Below are positions 7,084-15,122 of a stretch of 27,027 nt of DNA, in pieces. The stretch is from an uncultured Aggregatibacter sp. (GTDB lineage: Bacteria; Pseudomonadota; Gammaproteobacteria; Enterobacterales; Pasteurellaceae): NCBI RefSeq assembly GCF_901873365.1, contig NZ_CABFLM010000057.1, forward strand, positions 1 through 27,027, written 5' to 3'. The notes beneath the pieces are model-generated. The model saw only the letters and a list, made by a program, of their open reading frames with translations. It had not been told where the DNA came from and did not search any database. Within the stretch, counting starts at the first letter, position 1, and each line of letters starts with the position of its first letter. The translations under genes and the position numbers were made by a program.

Positions 7084-7090
7084 CCCTCTT

Positions 7091-7133
7091 AAAAGTGCGG
7101 TCGACATTCATCACAAAAATCCACCGCACTTTT
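7091..7133 (+). terminator. Paired uptake-signal terminator after serC
   Basis: AAAAGTGCGGT (7091-7101) and ACCGCACTTTT (7123-7133) are exact inverted copies of the uptake signal with a 21-base loop, followed by CTTTCCTTT. This is the classic Pasteurellaceae arrangement in which two uptake signals form the terminator stem. It separates serC from hisC. Confidence 0.75.
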
Positions 7134-7162
7134 CTTTCCTTTATTCTTACTCGGAGCATCTT

Positions 7163-8260
7163 ATGCAATATCTTGATCGTGCCAATGTGGGCGTAAAAGC
7201 ACTTTCACCTTACCAAGCCGGCAAGCCTATTGAAGAACTGGAACGCGAATTAGGCATTAAAAATATCATCAAACTCGCTTCCAACGAAAATCCATTCGGC
7301 TTACCGCCTAGCGCCAAAAAAGCGATTCAGGCACAATTAGACAATCTTCATCTTTACCCTGATTCCAACGGATTTTATTTCAAACAAGCGGTAGCCAAAA
7401 AATTCGGCTTACAGCCTGAACAAATCACGCTTGGTAACGGTTCTAACGATTTAATCGAACTCATTGCACACACTTTTGCCTCCGAGCAAGACGAAGTGAT
7501 TTATTCCCAATACGGCTTCATTGTTTATCCGTTGATTAGCCAAGCCTTAAATGCCAAACGGGTAGAAATTCCGGCAAAAAATTACGGCAACGATTTGGCG
7601 GCTTTTCTAAACGCCATCACGCCAAAAACAAAATTAATTTACATTGCTAACCCAAACAACCCAACGGGCAGTTTTTTAAGTGCGATGGAAATTGCCGACT
7701 TTTTAGCCCAAGTGCCACCGCAAGTGATCGTGGCGCTGGACGAAGCCTATGTGGAATTCACCGAGCCGAGCGAACGCGTGGATTCTTTCGGCTTGTTGGC
7801 AAAATATCCGAACCTGATCGTGTGCCGCACCCTTTCCAAAGCCTATGGATTAGCCGGTTTACGCATCGGTTATGCCGTTTCCTCGACAGAAATTGCGGGC
7901 TTGTTAAATCGCGTACGTCAGCCGTTTAACTGCAACAGTCTTGCCCTTGCCGCAGCCACCGCTGCCATTCAAGACGATGAATTTGTCGCCAAAGTGGCAG
8001 AAAATAACCGAATCGGCTTGCAATTATTGCAAAACTTCTTTGATGAAAAAGGCTTGCGTTATGTGCCCTCCAAGGGCAACTTCGTGATGTTGGATTTGCA
8101 GCAACCTGCCGCACCGATTTATCAAGCACTGTTACGTAAAGGCGTCATCGTACGTCCACTTGCCGGTTATGGTTTGCCAAACCATTTGCGCATCAGCATC
8201 GGCTTGCCGGAAGAAAATCAGCGTTTTTTAACCGCACTTAGCGACATTTTAGGCTTATAA
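7163..8260 (+). CDS. hisC: Histidinol-phosphate aminotransferase (HisC2-type)
   Basis: This PLP-dependent fold-type I enzyme converts imidazole acetol phosphate and glutamate to histidinol phosphate in histidine synthesis. The 365-residue product shows KLASNENPFG (37-46), ANPNNPTG (162-169), DEAY (193-196) and the Schiff-base lysine Lys226 in LSKAYGLAGLRIGY. The start at 7163 has CGGAGC eight bases upstream; the frame is open to 7064 but that extension crosses the serC terminator and overlaps serC. It sits between serC and aroA rather than in a his operon, so it may be the second HisC copy that many Pasteurellaceae carry, and may also transaminate aromatic amino acids. That substrate idea is inference. 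Confidence 0.92.
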   Translation: MQYLDRANVGVKALSPYQAGKPIEELERELGIKNIIKLASNENPFGLPPSAKKAIQAQLDNLHLYPDSNGFYFKQAVAKKFGLQPEQITLGNGSNDLIELIAHTFASEQDEVIYSQYGFIVYPLISQALNAKRVEIPAKNYGNDLAAFLNAITPKTKLIYIANPNNPTGSFLSAMEIADFLAQVPPQVIVALDEAYVEFTEPSERVDSFGLLAKYPNLIVCRTLSKAYGLAGLRIGYAVSSTEIAGLLNRVRQPFNCNSLALAAATAAIQDDEFVAKVAENNRIGLQLLQNFFDEKGLRYVPSKGNFVMLDLQQPAAPIYQALLRKGVIVRPLAGYGLPNHLRISIGLPEENQRFLTALSDILGL

Positions 8261-8270
8261 CGGACAACTT

Positions 8271-9593
8271 ATGCAACACGCTACTTCTATTACCCTTAAC
8301 CCGATCCATCATGTGGAAGGCACGATCAACCTGCCAGGCTCAAAAAGTCTGTCCAATCGTGCCCTATTATTGGCTGCGTTAGCACATGGGACAACCAACG
8401 TCACTAATTTGCTGGACAGCGACGACATCCGCCATATGCTCAACGCCTTAAAACACCTCGGTGTGCAATATTCGCTGTCTGACGATAAATCCGTCTGCGA
8501 AGTGCAAGGCTTAGGCGGTGCCTTTCAATGGCATGACGGTTTGGCATTATTTTTAGGCAATGCCGGCACCGCCATGCGTCCGTTAGCAGCAGCACTTTGT
8601 TTGGCGCACGAAGGGGCTTCCGCACAAAATGAAGTGATTTTAACCGGCGAGCCGCGCATGAAAGAGCGCCCGATTCAGCACTTAGTCGACGCGCTGTTAC
8701 AGGCAGGAGCAGACATTCGTTATTTAGAAAACGAGGGCTATCCGCCAATTGTCATTCGTAACACCGGTTTGCGTGGTGGCACAATTAAAATCGACGGTTC
8801 TATTTCATCACAATTTTTGACCGCACTTTTAATGGCTTCCCCCCTTGCCGAAGGCGACAGTGAAATTGAAATTGTCGGCGATTTAGTTTCCAAACCCTAC
8901 ATCGACATCACTCTTAACATGATGAAAATCTTCGGTGTGGAAGTTGAAAACCAAAACTATCAACGCTTTCTCGTGAAAGGCAAACAATCTTACCAATCAC
9001 CCGGCACCTTTTTGGTGGAAGGCGATGCCTCCTCTGCGTCCTATTTCTTGGCGGCAGGTGCCATTAAGGGCAAAGTGAAAGTCACGGGCATCGGTAAAAA
9101 CAGCATTCAAGGCGATCGTTTATTTGCCGATGTGTTAGAAAAAATGGGGGCAAAAATCACGTGGGGCGAGGATTTCATTGAAGCGGAACAAGCGCCGTTG
9201 CACGGTGTGGATATGGACATGAACCATATTCCCGATGCCGCAATGACTATTGCCACAACTGCGTTGTTTGCAGAAGGGGAAACCGTGATTCGTAATATTT
9301 ATAACTGGCGGGTAAAAGAAACGGATCGCTTAACCGCCATGGCAACCGAACTACGCAAAGTGGGCGCTAACGTCGAGGAAGGCGAAGATTTTATTCGTAT
9401 TCACCCCTTAAAATTAACGGATTTTAAGGCCGCAGAAATCGAAACCTATAACGATCACCGCATGGCAATGTGTTTCGCCTTGGTGGCGTTATCCGACACG
9501 CCCATCACCATTTTGGATCCGGACTGCACGGCAAAAACATTCCCAACGTTTTTTGAGGAATTTTTAACCATTGCACAGAATTCCCCTCAATAA
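8271..9593 (+). CDS. aroA: 3-phosphoshikimate 1-carboxyvinyltransferase (EPSP synthase)
   Basis: AroA joins shikimate 3-phosphate and phosphoenolpyruvate in the sixth step of chorismate synthesis. The 440-residue product has LPGSKSLSNRALLLAAL (21-37), LFLGNAGTAMRPL (93-105) and EPRMKERPI (127-135). The residues equal to Gly96, Thr97 and Pro101 of E. coli are Gly99, Thr100 and Pro104, so this is an ordinary class I enzyme without the known glyphosate-tolerance changes. NHIPDAAMT and YNDHRMAM mark the second half. It begins 10 bases after the hisC stop with only a weak ribosome site, suggesting coupled translation. An uptake signal is embedded at 8820. Confidence 0.96.
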   Translation: MQHATSITLNPIHHVEGTINLPGSKSLSNRALLLAALAHGTTNVTNLLDSDDIRHMLNALKHLGVQYSLSDDKSVCEVQGLGGAFQWHDGLALFLGNAGTAMRPLAAALCLAHEGASAQNEVILTGEPRMKERPIQHLVDALLQAGADIRYLENEGYPPIVIRNTGLRGGTIKIDGSISSQFLTALLMASPLAEGDSEIEIVGDLVSKPYIDITLNMMKIFGVEVENQNYQRFLVKGKQSYQSPGTFLVEGDASSASYFLAAGAIKGKVKVTGIGKNSIQGDRLFADVLEKMGAKITWGEDFIEAEQAPLHGVDMDMNHIPDAAMTIATTALFAEGETVIRNIYNWRVKETDRLTAMATELRKVGANVEEGEDFIRIHPLKLTDFKAAEIETYNDHRMAMCFALVALSDTPITILDPDCTAKTFPTFFEEFLTIAQNSPQ

Positions 9594-9602
9594 TTCCCAT
9601 AC

Positions 9603-9636
9603 AAAGCGCCACGAAAATAAAATTAGCGGCGCTTTT
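9603..9636 (+). terminator. Terminator after aroA
   Basis: AAAGCGCC (9603-9610) pairs with GGCGCTTT (9628-9635) and is followed by TCTGTCTT. It lies nine bases past the aroA stop and closes the serC-hisC-aroA group before the gyrA promoter. Confidence 0.7.
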
Positions 9637-9659
9637 CTGTCTTCGTCACAAGATTTAAC

Positions 9660-9688
9660 TTAGAAGAAAACCCTTTCCATGCTATAAT
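9660..9688 (+). promoter_or_regulatory. gyrA promoter
   Basis: A perfect TATAAT lies at 9683-9688, with a weaker TTAGAA at 9660-9665 spaced by 17 bases. The start codon is 46 bases downstream of the -10. Confidence 0.65.
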
Positions 9689-9734
9689 CACGCCAATTTT
9701 TTCACTATTAAATTTAATGATTAGGAAGTTCTAA

Positions 9735-12392
9735 ATGTCTGATTTCGTCCAAGATATTACGCCGGTCAGTATTGAAGAAGAGCTGAAATCTTCATACCTC
9801 GATTACGCCATGTCCGTTATTGTAGGACGTGCCTTGCCTGATGTACGTGACGGCTTAAAACCGGTACACCGCCGCGTGTTATTTGCTATGCACGAAGGGG
9901 GCAATGCCTACAATAAACCTTACCGTAAATCTGCCCGTATCGTGGGTGACGTTATCGGTAAATACCACCCACACGGCGATAGCGCGGTATATGATACCTT
10001 GGTGCGTATGGCGCAACCTTTCTCCTTGCGTTATATGTTAGTGGACGGTCAAGGTAACTTCGGCTCTGTAGATGGCGATGCGCCGGCAGCGATGCGTTAT
10101 ACGGAAGCCCGTATGACCAAAATCGCCCACGAATTATTGGCAGATCTCGATAAAGAAACCGTTAATTTCGTACCAAACTATGATGGTTCAGAACAAATTC
10201 CTGAAGTGTTACCAACCAAAGTCCCAGCCTTATTGGTCAACGGCTCCTCCGGGATTGCTGTGGGGATGGCGACCAATATTCCACCACACAATCTAGGCGA
10301 AGTATTAGACGGTTGTTTGGCTTATATCGAAAATAACGACATCACCATTGATGAATTAATGAGTCATATTCCCGGTCCGGATTTCCCCACTGCGGCACTC
10401 ATTAACGGTCGTAAAGGCATTGAAGAAGCCTATAAGACCGGTCGTGGTAAAATTTATGTCCGTGCCCGTGCGGAAATTGAAACCGATGAAAAAGGCCGTG
10501 AAACCATCATCGTTAACGAAATTCCGTATCAAGTTAATAAAGCCAAATTAATCGAAAAAATTGCGGAATTCGTCAAAGAGAAAAAAATTGAAGGCATTAG
10601 CGGTTTACGTGATGAATCAGATAAAGACGGTATGCGTATCGTCATTGAAATCAAGCGCGATGCCGTGGGTGAAGTGGTATTAAACAACTTGTATGCCCTC
10701 ACGCAAATGCAGGTCACTTTCGGGATTAATATCGTGGCATTAGACCACGGTCAGCCGAAACTCTTGAATTTAAAACAACTCATTGAAGCATTCGTGTTAC
10801 ATCGCCGCGAAGTGGTGACCCGCCGTACTATCTTTGAATTACGCAAAGCACGTGAACGCACCCATATTTTGGAAGGTCTTGCCATTGCGTTAGCCAATGT
10901 AGACCCAATTATTGAGCTAATTCGTCAAGCACCAAATCCGGAAAGCGCCAAACGTGAATTGCTTGCCCGTCCATGGCAACTTGGTCATGTGGCAGAAATG
11001 TTGGCAGCAACCGGTGTCGATGCTGCTCGCCCGGAAGATTTAGACGAACAATACGGTATCCGTGACGGTTTATATTATTTGACCGAAGTCCAAGCCCAAG
11101 CCATTTTAGATTTACGTTTACAAAAATTGACCAACTTAGGTCATGACGAAATTCTAGACGAATACAAAAAATTATTGGAAGCCATCGGCGAATTGCTCTA
11201 TATCCTACGCAGTCCAGAACGCTTAATGGAAGTGATTCGTGAAGAATTGGAACAAATCCGCGAACAATTTAACGATCCGCGCAGAACAGAAATTACCGCC
11301 GCTTCCGGTGACATTAATTTAGAAGATTTAATCGCCCAAGAAGATGTGGTGGTGACGCTTTCTCACGAAGGCTATGTGAAATATCAACCCATTAGCGATT
11401 ACGAAGCACAACGTCGAGGTGGCAAAGGTAAATCGGCAACGAAAATGAAAGAAGAAGATTTCATTGAGAAACTCTTGGTGGCCAATACTCATGACACCAT
11501 TCTCTGTTTCTCCAGCCGTGGACGCTTATATTGGTTGAAAGTATACCAACTTCCGCAAGCCAGCCGTGGCTCGCGCGGACGACCAATCGTCAATATTTTA
11601 CCACTCAATGAAAATGAGCGTATTACCGCCATTTTACCGGTGACCGCTTACGAGGAAGATAAATTCGTCGTCATGGCAACCGCCGGCGGTATTGTGAAGA
11701 AAATCTCATTAACCGAATTCAGCCGTCCGCGTTCCAGCGGTATCATTGCGTTGAACTTACGCGATGAAGATGAATTGATTGGCGTAGATATTACCGACGG
11801 CAACAATGAAATCATGTTGTTCTCTTCCCAAGGTCGCGTAGTACGTTTCAGCGAATCCGCTGTCCGTGCAATGGGGCGTTTGGCAACAGGGGTACGCGGT
11901 ATCAAACTCGCCTTAACCAATGATCTGAATGACGATGAAAGTGCGGTTGAAATTGAAGATGTTTCTGACGACAACGCAGAAGAAACCTTAGATCTCAACA
12001 TCGATAAAGTCGTTTCTTTAGTCATTCCGAAAAATGACGGCGAAATTCTCACCGCAACACAGAACGGCTACGGTAAACGGACGAAGTTAGAAGAATATCC
12101 GACCAAATCCCGTAATACCAAAGGGGTGATTTCCATTAAGGTCAGTGAACGTAATGGCAAAGTCGTTGCGGCAACCCAAGTGGTTGATACGGACCAAATC
12201 ATGCTAATCACCGATGCCGGTACCTTGGTTCGTACCCGAGTCAGTGAGGTCAGCATCGTCGGACGTAACACGCAAGGTGTTCGCTTAATCCGCACAAGCG
12301 AAAATGAGCACGTTGTGAGCTTAGAGCGTATCTGCGATGTCGATGATGAAGAAGCCGAACAAGAAAGCGCGGTAGAAAATACCGAAGAATAA
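9735..12392 (+). CDS. gyrA: DNA gyrase subunit A
   Basis: GyrA cuts and rejoins DNA in the A2B2 gyrase that introduces negative supercoils. The 885-residue product carries the catalytic Tyr122 in AAMRYTEARM, the quinolone-resistance region with Ser83 and Asp87 both in their wild-type state (HPHGDSAVYDTL), and the GyrA box QRRGGKG at 559-565 at the start of the DNA-wrapping beta-pinwheel. Pinwheel blades follow, with repeats such as VVMATAGGIVKKISL and IMLFSSQGRVVRFSE. The C-terminus is strongly acidic, as in E. coli. AGGAAG lies eight bases before the ATG. The gene has its own promoter and one internal uptake signal at 11939. Confidence 0.98.
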   Translation: MSDFVQDITPVSIEEELKSSYLDYAMSVIVGRALPDVRDGLKPVHRRVLFAMHEGGNAYNKPYRKSARIVGDVIGKYHPHGDSAVYDTLVRMAQPFSLRYMLVDGQGNFGSVDGDAPAAMRYTEARMTKIAHELLADLDKETVNFVPNYDGSEQIPEVLPTKVPALLVNGSSGIAVGMATNIPPHNLGEVLDGCLAYIENNDITIDELMSHIPGPDFPTAALINGRKGIEEAYKTGRGKIYVRARAEIETDEKGRETIIVNEIPYQVNKAKLIEKIAEFVKEKKIEGISGLRDESDKDGMRIVIEIKRDAVGEVVLNNLYALTQMQVTFGINIVALDHGQPKLLNLKQLIEAFVLHRREVVTRRTIFELRKARERTHILEGLAIALANVDPIIELIRQAPNPESAKRELLARPWQLGHVAEMLAATGVDAARPEDLDEQYGIRDGLYYLTEVQAQAILDLRLQKLTNLGHDEILDEYKKLLEAIGELLYILRSPERLMEVIREELEQIREQFNDPRRTEITAASGDINLEDLIAQEDVVVTLSHEGYVKYQPISDYEAQRRGGKGKSATKMKEEDFIEKLLVANTHDTILCFSSRGRLYWLKVYQLPQASRGSRGRPIVNILPLNENERITAILPVTAYEEDKFVVMATAGGIVKKISLTEFSRPRSSGIIALNLRDEDELIGVDITDGNNEIMLFSSQGRVVRFSESAVRAMGRLATGVRGIKLALTNDLNDDESAVEIEDVSDDNAEETLDLNIDKVVSLVIPKNDGEILTATQNGYGKRTKLEEYPTKSRNTKGVISIKVSERNGKVVAATQVVDTDQIMLITDAGTLVRTRVSEVSIVGRNTQGVRLIRTSENEHVVSLERICDVDDEEAEQESAVENTEE

Positions 12393-12406
12393 CAACATAA
12401 GAGCAT

Positions 12407-12439
12407 TTTAAGGCAGCAGTATTTTATTGCCGCCTTAAA
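12407..12439 (+). terminator. Stem-loop between gyrA and the sirB-like gene
   Basis: TTTAAGGCAGCA (12407-12418) pairs with TGCCGCCTTAAA (12428-12439) with one mismatch and a 9-base loop. No T run follows, only ATTGGGGG, which is the ribosome site of the next gene. It may be a weak terminator or an RNA-processing hairpin that allows readthrough. Confidence 0.5.
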
Positions 12440-12452
12440 TATTGGGGGATAA

Positions 12453-12803
12453 ATGGATATTTATTTAGTTTATTTGCACATTATTTGTGCTTTTTTAAGC
12501 TTGGGATTATTGATTGTGCGAGGCGGAATGCAACTCACGCAGCGAAATTGGCGTGCCGTTAAACTCTTGAAAATTCTACCGCACTTAACAGATACGCTCT
12601 TAATTCTCAGCGGTATTATCATGTTATTTCAATTCAACTTCGGCTTAGAAAGCTGGATTATGGCTAAAGTTGTATTGCTTTGCGGCTACATTATTTTTTC
12701 AGCAAAATTCTTCAGCAAAAAACAATCTCAAAACCGACCGCACTTTTTCTTCTTAGCCCTTGCCGCATTGGTAGCCACCATTTTAATTGGTTATTTTCAT
12801 TAA
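12453..12803 (+). CDS. SirB family small membrane protein
   Basis: The 116-residue product has four hydrophobic segments (about 5-22, 43-60, 67-87 and 98-115) and almost no soluble part. MDIYLVYLHIICAFLSLGLL at the start and LPHLTDTLLILSGIIML in the middle, with a charged K/R pair after the third span, fit the SirB family (PF04247), named after a Salmonella locus that affects invasion gene expression; the biochemical role is unknown. The ribosome site is GGGGGAT directly before the ATG. It follows gyrA by 60 bases and is followed by a uptake-signal terminator. Two uptake signals (12578, 12737) lie inside this short gene. Confidence 0.75.
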   Translation: MDIYLVYLHIICAFLSLGLLIVRGGMQLTQRNWRAVKLLKILPHLTDTLLILSGIIMLFQFNFGLESWIMAKVVLLCGYIIFSAKFFSKKQSQNRPHFFFLALAALVATILIGYFH

Positions 12804-12810
12804 AAACAAC

Positions 12811-12840
12811 AAAGTGCGGTGAAATTTTACCGCATTTTTT
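12811..12840 (+). terminator. Uptake-signal terminator, copy 1, after the sirB-like gene
   Basis: AAAGTGCGGT (12811-12820) pairs with ACCGCATTTT from 12829 and is followed by a run of T. The whole block 12806-12856 recurs, about 80 percent identical, at 13365-13413 on the far side of array B. Confidence 0.75.
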
Positions 12841-12861
12841 TTGCCATTCCACATACAGAAT

Positions 12862-13349
12862 CGTAGCGTGCAACTTGTTGCACGACCCAACCACGCACGG
12901 AACGTTATTTACCCCTTTCGGGCATTCACGATCTCGTGCAACAAGTTGCACGCTACGCACGAAATCGTGAATTACGCATTGAGGTTTATCATTCGTGCAA
13001 CAAGTTGTACGCTACGCACAAAATTGTGAATTACGCATTAAGATTTATCATTCGTGGATCAAGATATACGCTACGCACAAAATCGTGAATTACACATCGA
13101 GGTTTATCATTCGTGCAACAAGTTGCACGCTACGCACAAAATCGTGAATGACGCATTGAGGTTAATCATTCGTGCAACAAGTTGCACGCTACGCACGAAA
13201 TCGTGAATTACACATTGAGGTTAATCATTCGTGCAACAAGTTGCACGCTACGCACGACATCGTGAATGACGCATTGAGATTTATCATTCGTGTAACAAGA
13301 TGCTCGCTACGCACGAAATCGTGATACACATCGAAGTTGATCATTCGTG
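12862..13349. repeat. REP-like hairpin array B: one inverted copy plus seven tandem 59-bp units and a remnant
   Basis: The same palindromic core as array A recurs. An inverted copy lies at 12862-12884; direct copies start at 12935, 12994, 13053, 13112, 13171, 13230 and 13289, exactly 59 bases apart, with a remnant (CGTG only) at 13346. The linkers are nearly identical between units. After the hairpin this array reads CTACGCACGA where most array A copies read CTACGTACGA, and it has one extra base per unit. Copies at 13053 and 13289 have damaged stems. Short open frames crossing the array have no coding character. It fills the gap between the sirB-like gene and pgi. Confidence 0.9.
12885..12934 (-). 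repeat. 50-bp module between inverted hairpins (array B orientation, inverted relative to array A)
   Basis: These 50 bases match the reverse complement of 3808-3857 at 43 of 50 positions, yet in both loci the module is bounded by the same inverted hairpins and precedes a direct array in the same orientation. The module alone is therefore flipped. Confidence 0.85.
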
Positions 13350-13369
13350 TTTTGGCTAGCTATAACAAC

Positions 13370-13398
13370 AAAGTGCGGTGAAATTTCATCGCACTTTT
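13370..13398. terminator. Uptake-signal terminator, copy 2, shared with pgi
   Basis: AAAGTGCGGTGAAA pairs with TTTCATCGCACTTT, with one G-T wobble in the middle, and TTTTTT overlaps the right end. It is the second copy of the block behind the sirB-like gene and probably also ends the minus-strand pgi transcript. Confidence 0.7.
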
Positions 13399-13456
13399 TT
13401 GTTATTCCACACCTAGTGCCTGCCATTATTCCCATGAAAGGCTCTAAATGGAGAAC

Positions 13457-15106
13457 TTAACGCCACGCTTTGAATTGATTAATCAAGCCGTTGGTTGAAC
13501 TGTCGTGGCTTTCCACTTTCTCGTTGTTCACCAATTCCGGCAAGATTCGGTTAGCAAGCTGTTTACCTAATTCCACGCCCCATTGGTCAAAGCTGTAAAT
13601 ATTGAACAATACGCCTTGTACGAAAATTTTGTGTTCATACATGGCAATCAACGCCCCTAAACTAAACGGTGTGATTTTTTGTAACAAAATGGAGTTGGTC
13701 GGTTTGTTACCGGTGAACACTTTAAATGGCACGATGTCTTTCACCTCTGCTAACGTTTTACCTGCATTCAAGAATTCGGCTTCTACTTGTTCTTTGGTTT
13801 TACCGAATGCCAACGCTTCAGTTTGCGCAAAGAAGTTGGAAAGCAATTTGTTGTGATGATCAGACAACGGATTGTGGCTTTGCGCCGGAGCAATGAAATC
13901 ACAAGGAATTAATGTCGTGCCTTGGTGAATCAATTGATAGAACGCGTGCTGACCGTTCGTGCCCGGTTCGCCCCAAATAATTGGACCGGTTTGATAACCA
14001 TCGATCACCTTGCCATCACGGCCAACATATTTACCGTTGGATTCCATATTGCCTTGTTGGAAGTAGGCGGCAAAACGGTGTAAATATTGGTCGTACGGTA
14101 AAATTGCTTCCGTTTGCGCACCGAGGAAGTTGGTGTTCCACAAGCCCACTAAAGCAAGTGTTGTCGGAATATTTTGTGCTAACGGCGCACTGCGGAAATG
14201 TTTATCCATTTCATGGGCACCGCTTAATAACGCTTCAAAGTTTTCAAAGCCGATAGAAAGCGCAATAGACAAACCAATAGCAGACCATAAAGAATAACGA
14301 CCGCCTACCCAATCCCAGAATTCAAACATATTGTTGGTATCAATGCCGAATTCTGCGACCGCTTTTGCATTGGTCGAAAGCGCGGCAAAGTGTTTTGCCA
14401 CATGGGCAGGATCTTTTGCTGCGGCAAGGAACCAATCACGAGCAGATAGCGCATTCGTCATGGTTTCTTGGGTAGTGAACGTTTTGGAGGCCACTAAAAT
14501 TAAGGTGGTTTCCGGATTCACTTTTTTCAACGTTTCCGCGATGTGTGTCCCGTCCACGTTAGAAACAAAATGCATGGTTAAATGATTTTTATACGGACGC
14601 AACGCTTCGGTCACCATGTAAGGGCCAAGATCGGAACCGCCGATACCGATATTGATCACATCGGTAATGGCTTTACCGGTATAACCTTTCCATTCACCGG
14701 AAATCACGCGTTCACAGAACGATTTCATTTTAGCGAGCACCGCATTCACTTCCGGCATCACATCTTTGCCATCCACCAAAACCGGCGTATTAGAACGGTT
14801 ACGAAGTGCGGTATGTAATACGGCACGATTTTCCGTACGGTTGATTTTTTCGCCGTTGAACATCGCCTCTTTCGCTTCGCTTAAACCACATTCTTCGGTA
14901 AGTTGACGCAATAAACCAAGGGTTTCTTGGGTCAGGTTATTTTTGGAAAAATCGACCAAAATCTCGTTGTTAAAGGTTAAAGAATAGTTGGCGAAACGAT
15001 CTTTTTCTTGCGCAAATAAATCTTGAATCGTTGTATTCTTACGTTGCGCATGATGTTGGGTTAACGCTTTCCATGCGTTCGTTTGGGTTGGATTGATATT
15101 TTGCAT
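13457..15106 (-). CDS. pgi: Glucose-6-phosphate isomerase
   Basis: Pgi interconverts glucose 6-phosphate and fructose 6-phosphate in the cytoplasm. The 549-residue product equals the length of the E. coli enzyme. Visible motifs are NIGIGGSDLGP (152-162), SKTFTTQET (208-216), the family signature around WDWVGGRYSLWSAIG (265-279), catalytic Glu355, and His387 in GEPGTNGQHAFYQLIHQG. The start at 15106 has AGGAG five bases upstream; an in-frame start at 15130 would add eight residues and overlap alr. It is third in dnaB-alr-pgi, 16 bases after the alr stop, the same order I recall from Haemophilus influenzae. An uptake signal lies inside at 14804. Confidence 0.96.
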   Translation of the reverse strand: MQNINPTQTNAWKALTQHHAQRKNTTIQDLFAQEKDRFANYSLTFNNEILVDFSKNNLTQETLGLLRQLTEECGLSEAKEAMFNGEKINRTENRAVLHTALRNRSNTPVLVDGKDVMPEVNAVLAKMKSFCERVISGEWKGYTGKAITDVINIGIGGSDLGPYMVTEALRPYKNHLTMHFVSNVDGTHIAETLKKVNPETTLILVASKTFTTQETMTNALSARDWFLAAAKDPAHVAKHFAALSTNAKAVAEFGIDTNNMFEFWDWVGGRYSLWSAIGLSIALSIGFENFEALLSGAHEMDKHFRSAPLAQNIPTTLALVGLWNTNFLGAQTEAILPYDQYLHRFAAYFQQGNMESNGKYVGRDGKVIDGYQTGPIIWGEPGTNGQHAFYQLIHQGTTLIPCDFIAPAQSHNPLSDHHNKLLSNFFAQTEALAFGKTKEQVEAEFLNAGKTLAEVKDIVPFKVFTGNKPTNSILLQKITPFSLGALIAMYEHKIFVQGVLFNIYSFDQWGVELGKQLANRILPELVNNEKVESHDSSTNGLINQFKAWR

Positions 15107-15122
15107 AAGTACTCCTTTAAAT

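Noticed and set aside
7064..7162. Longer N-terminus for hisC
   Set aside because: The extension overlaps serC and runs through a paired uptake-signal terminator, and HisC family similarity begins at 7163 with a ribosome site before it.
8551..8620. Glyphosate-tolerant EPSP synthase
   Set aside because: The Gly, Thr and Pro positions that change in tolerant class I enzymes are all wild type.
9978..9995. Quinolone resistance changes in gyrA
   Set aside because: Codons 83 and 87 encode Ser and Asp, the susceptible state.
12841..13029. Short open frames crossing array B on both strands
   Set aside because: They translate the hairpin repeat itself, have no ribosome binding site and follow the repeat period rather than a protein pattern.
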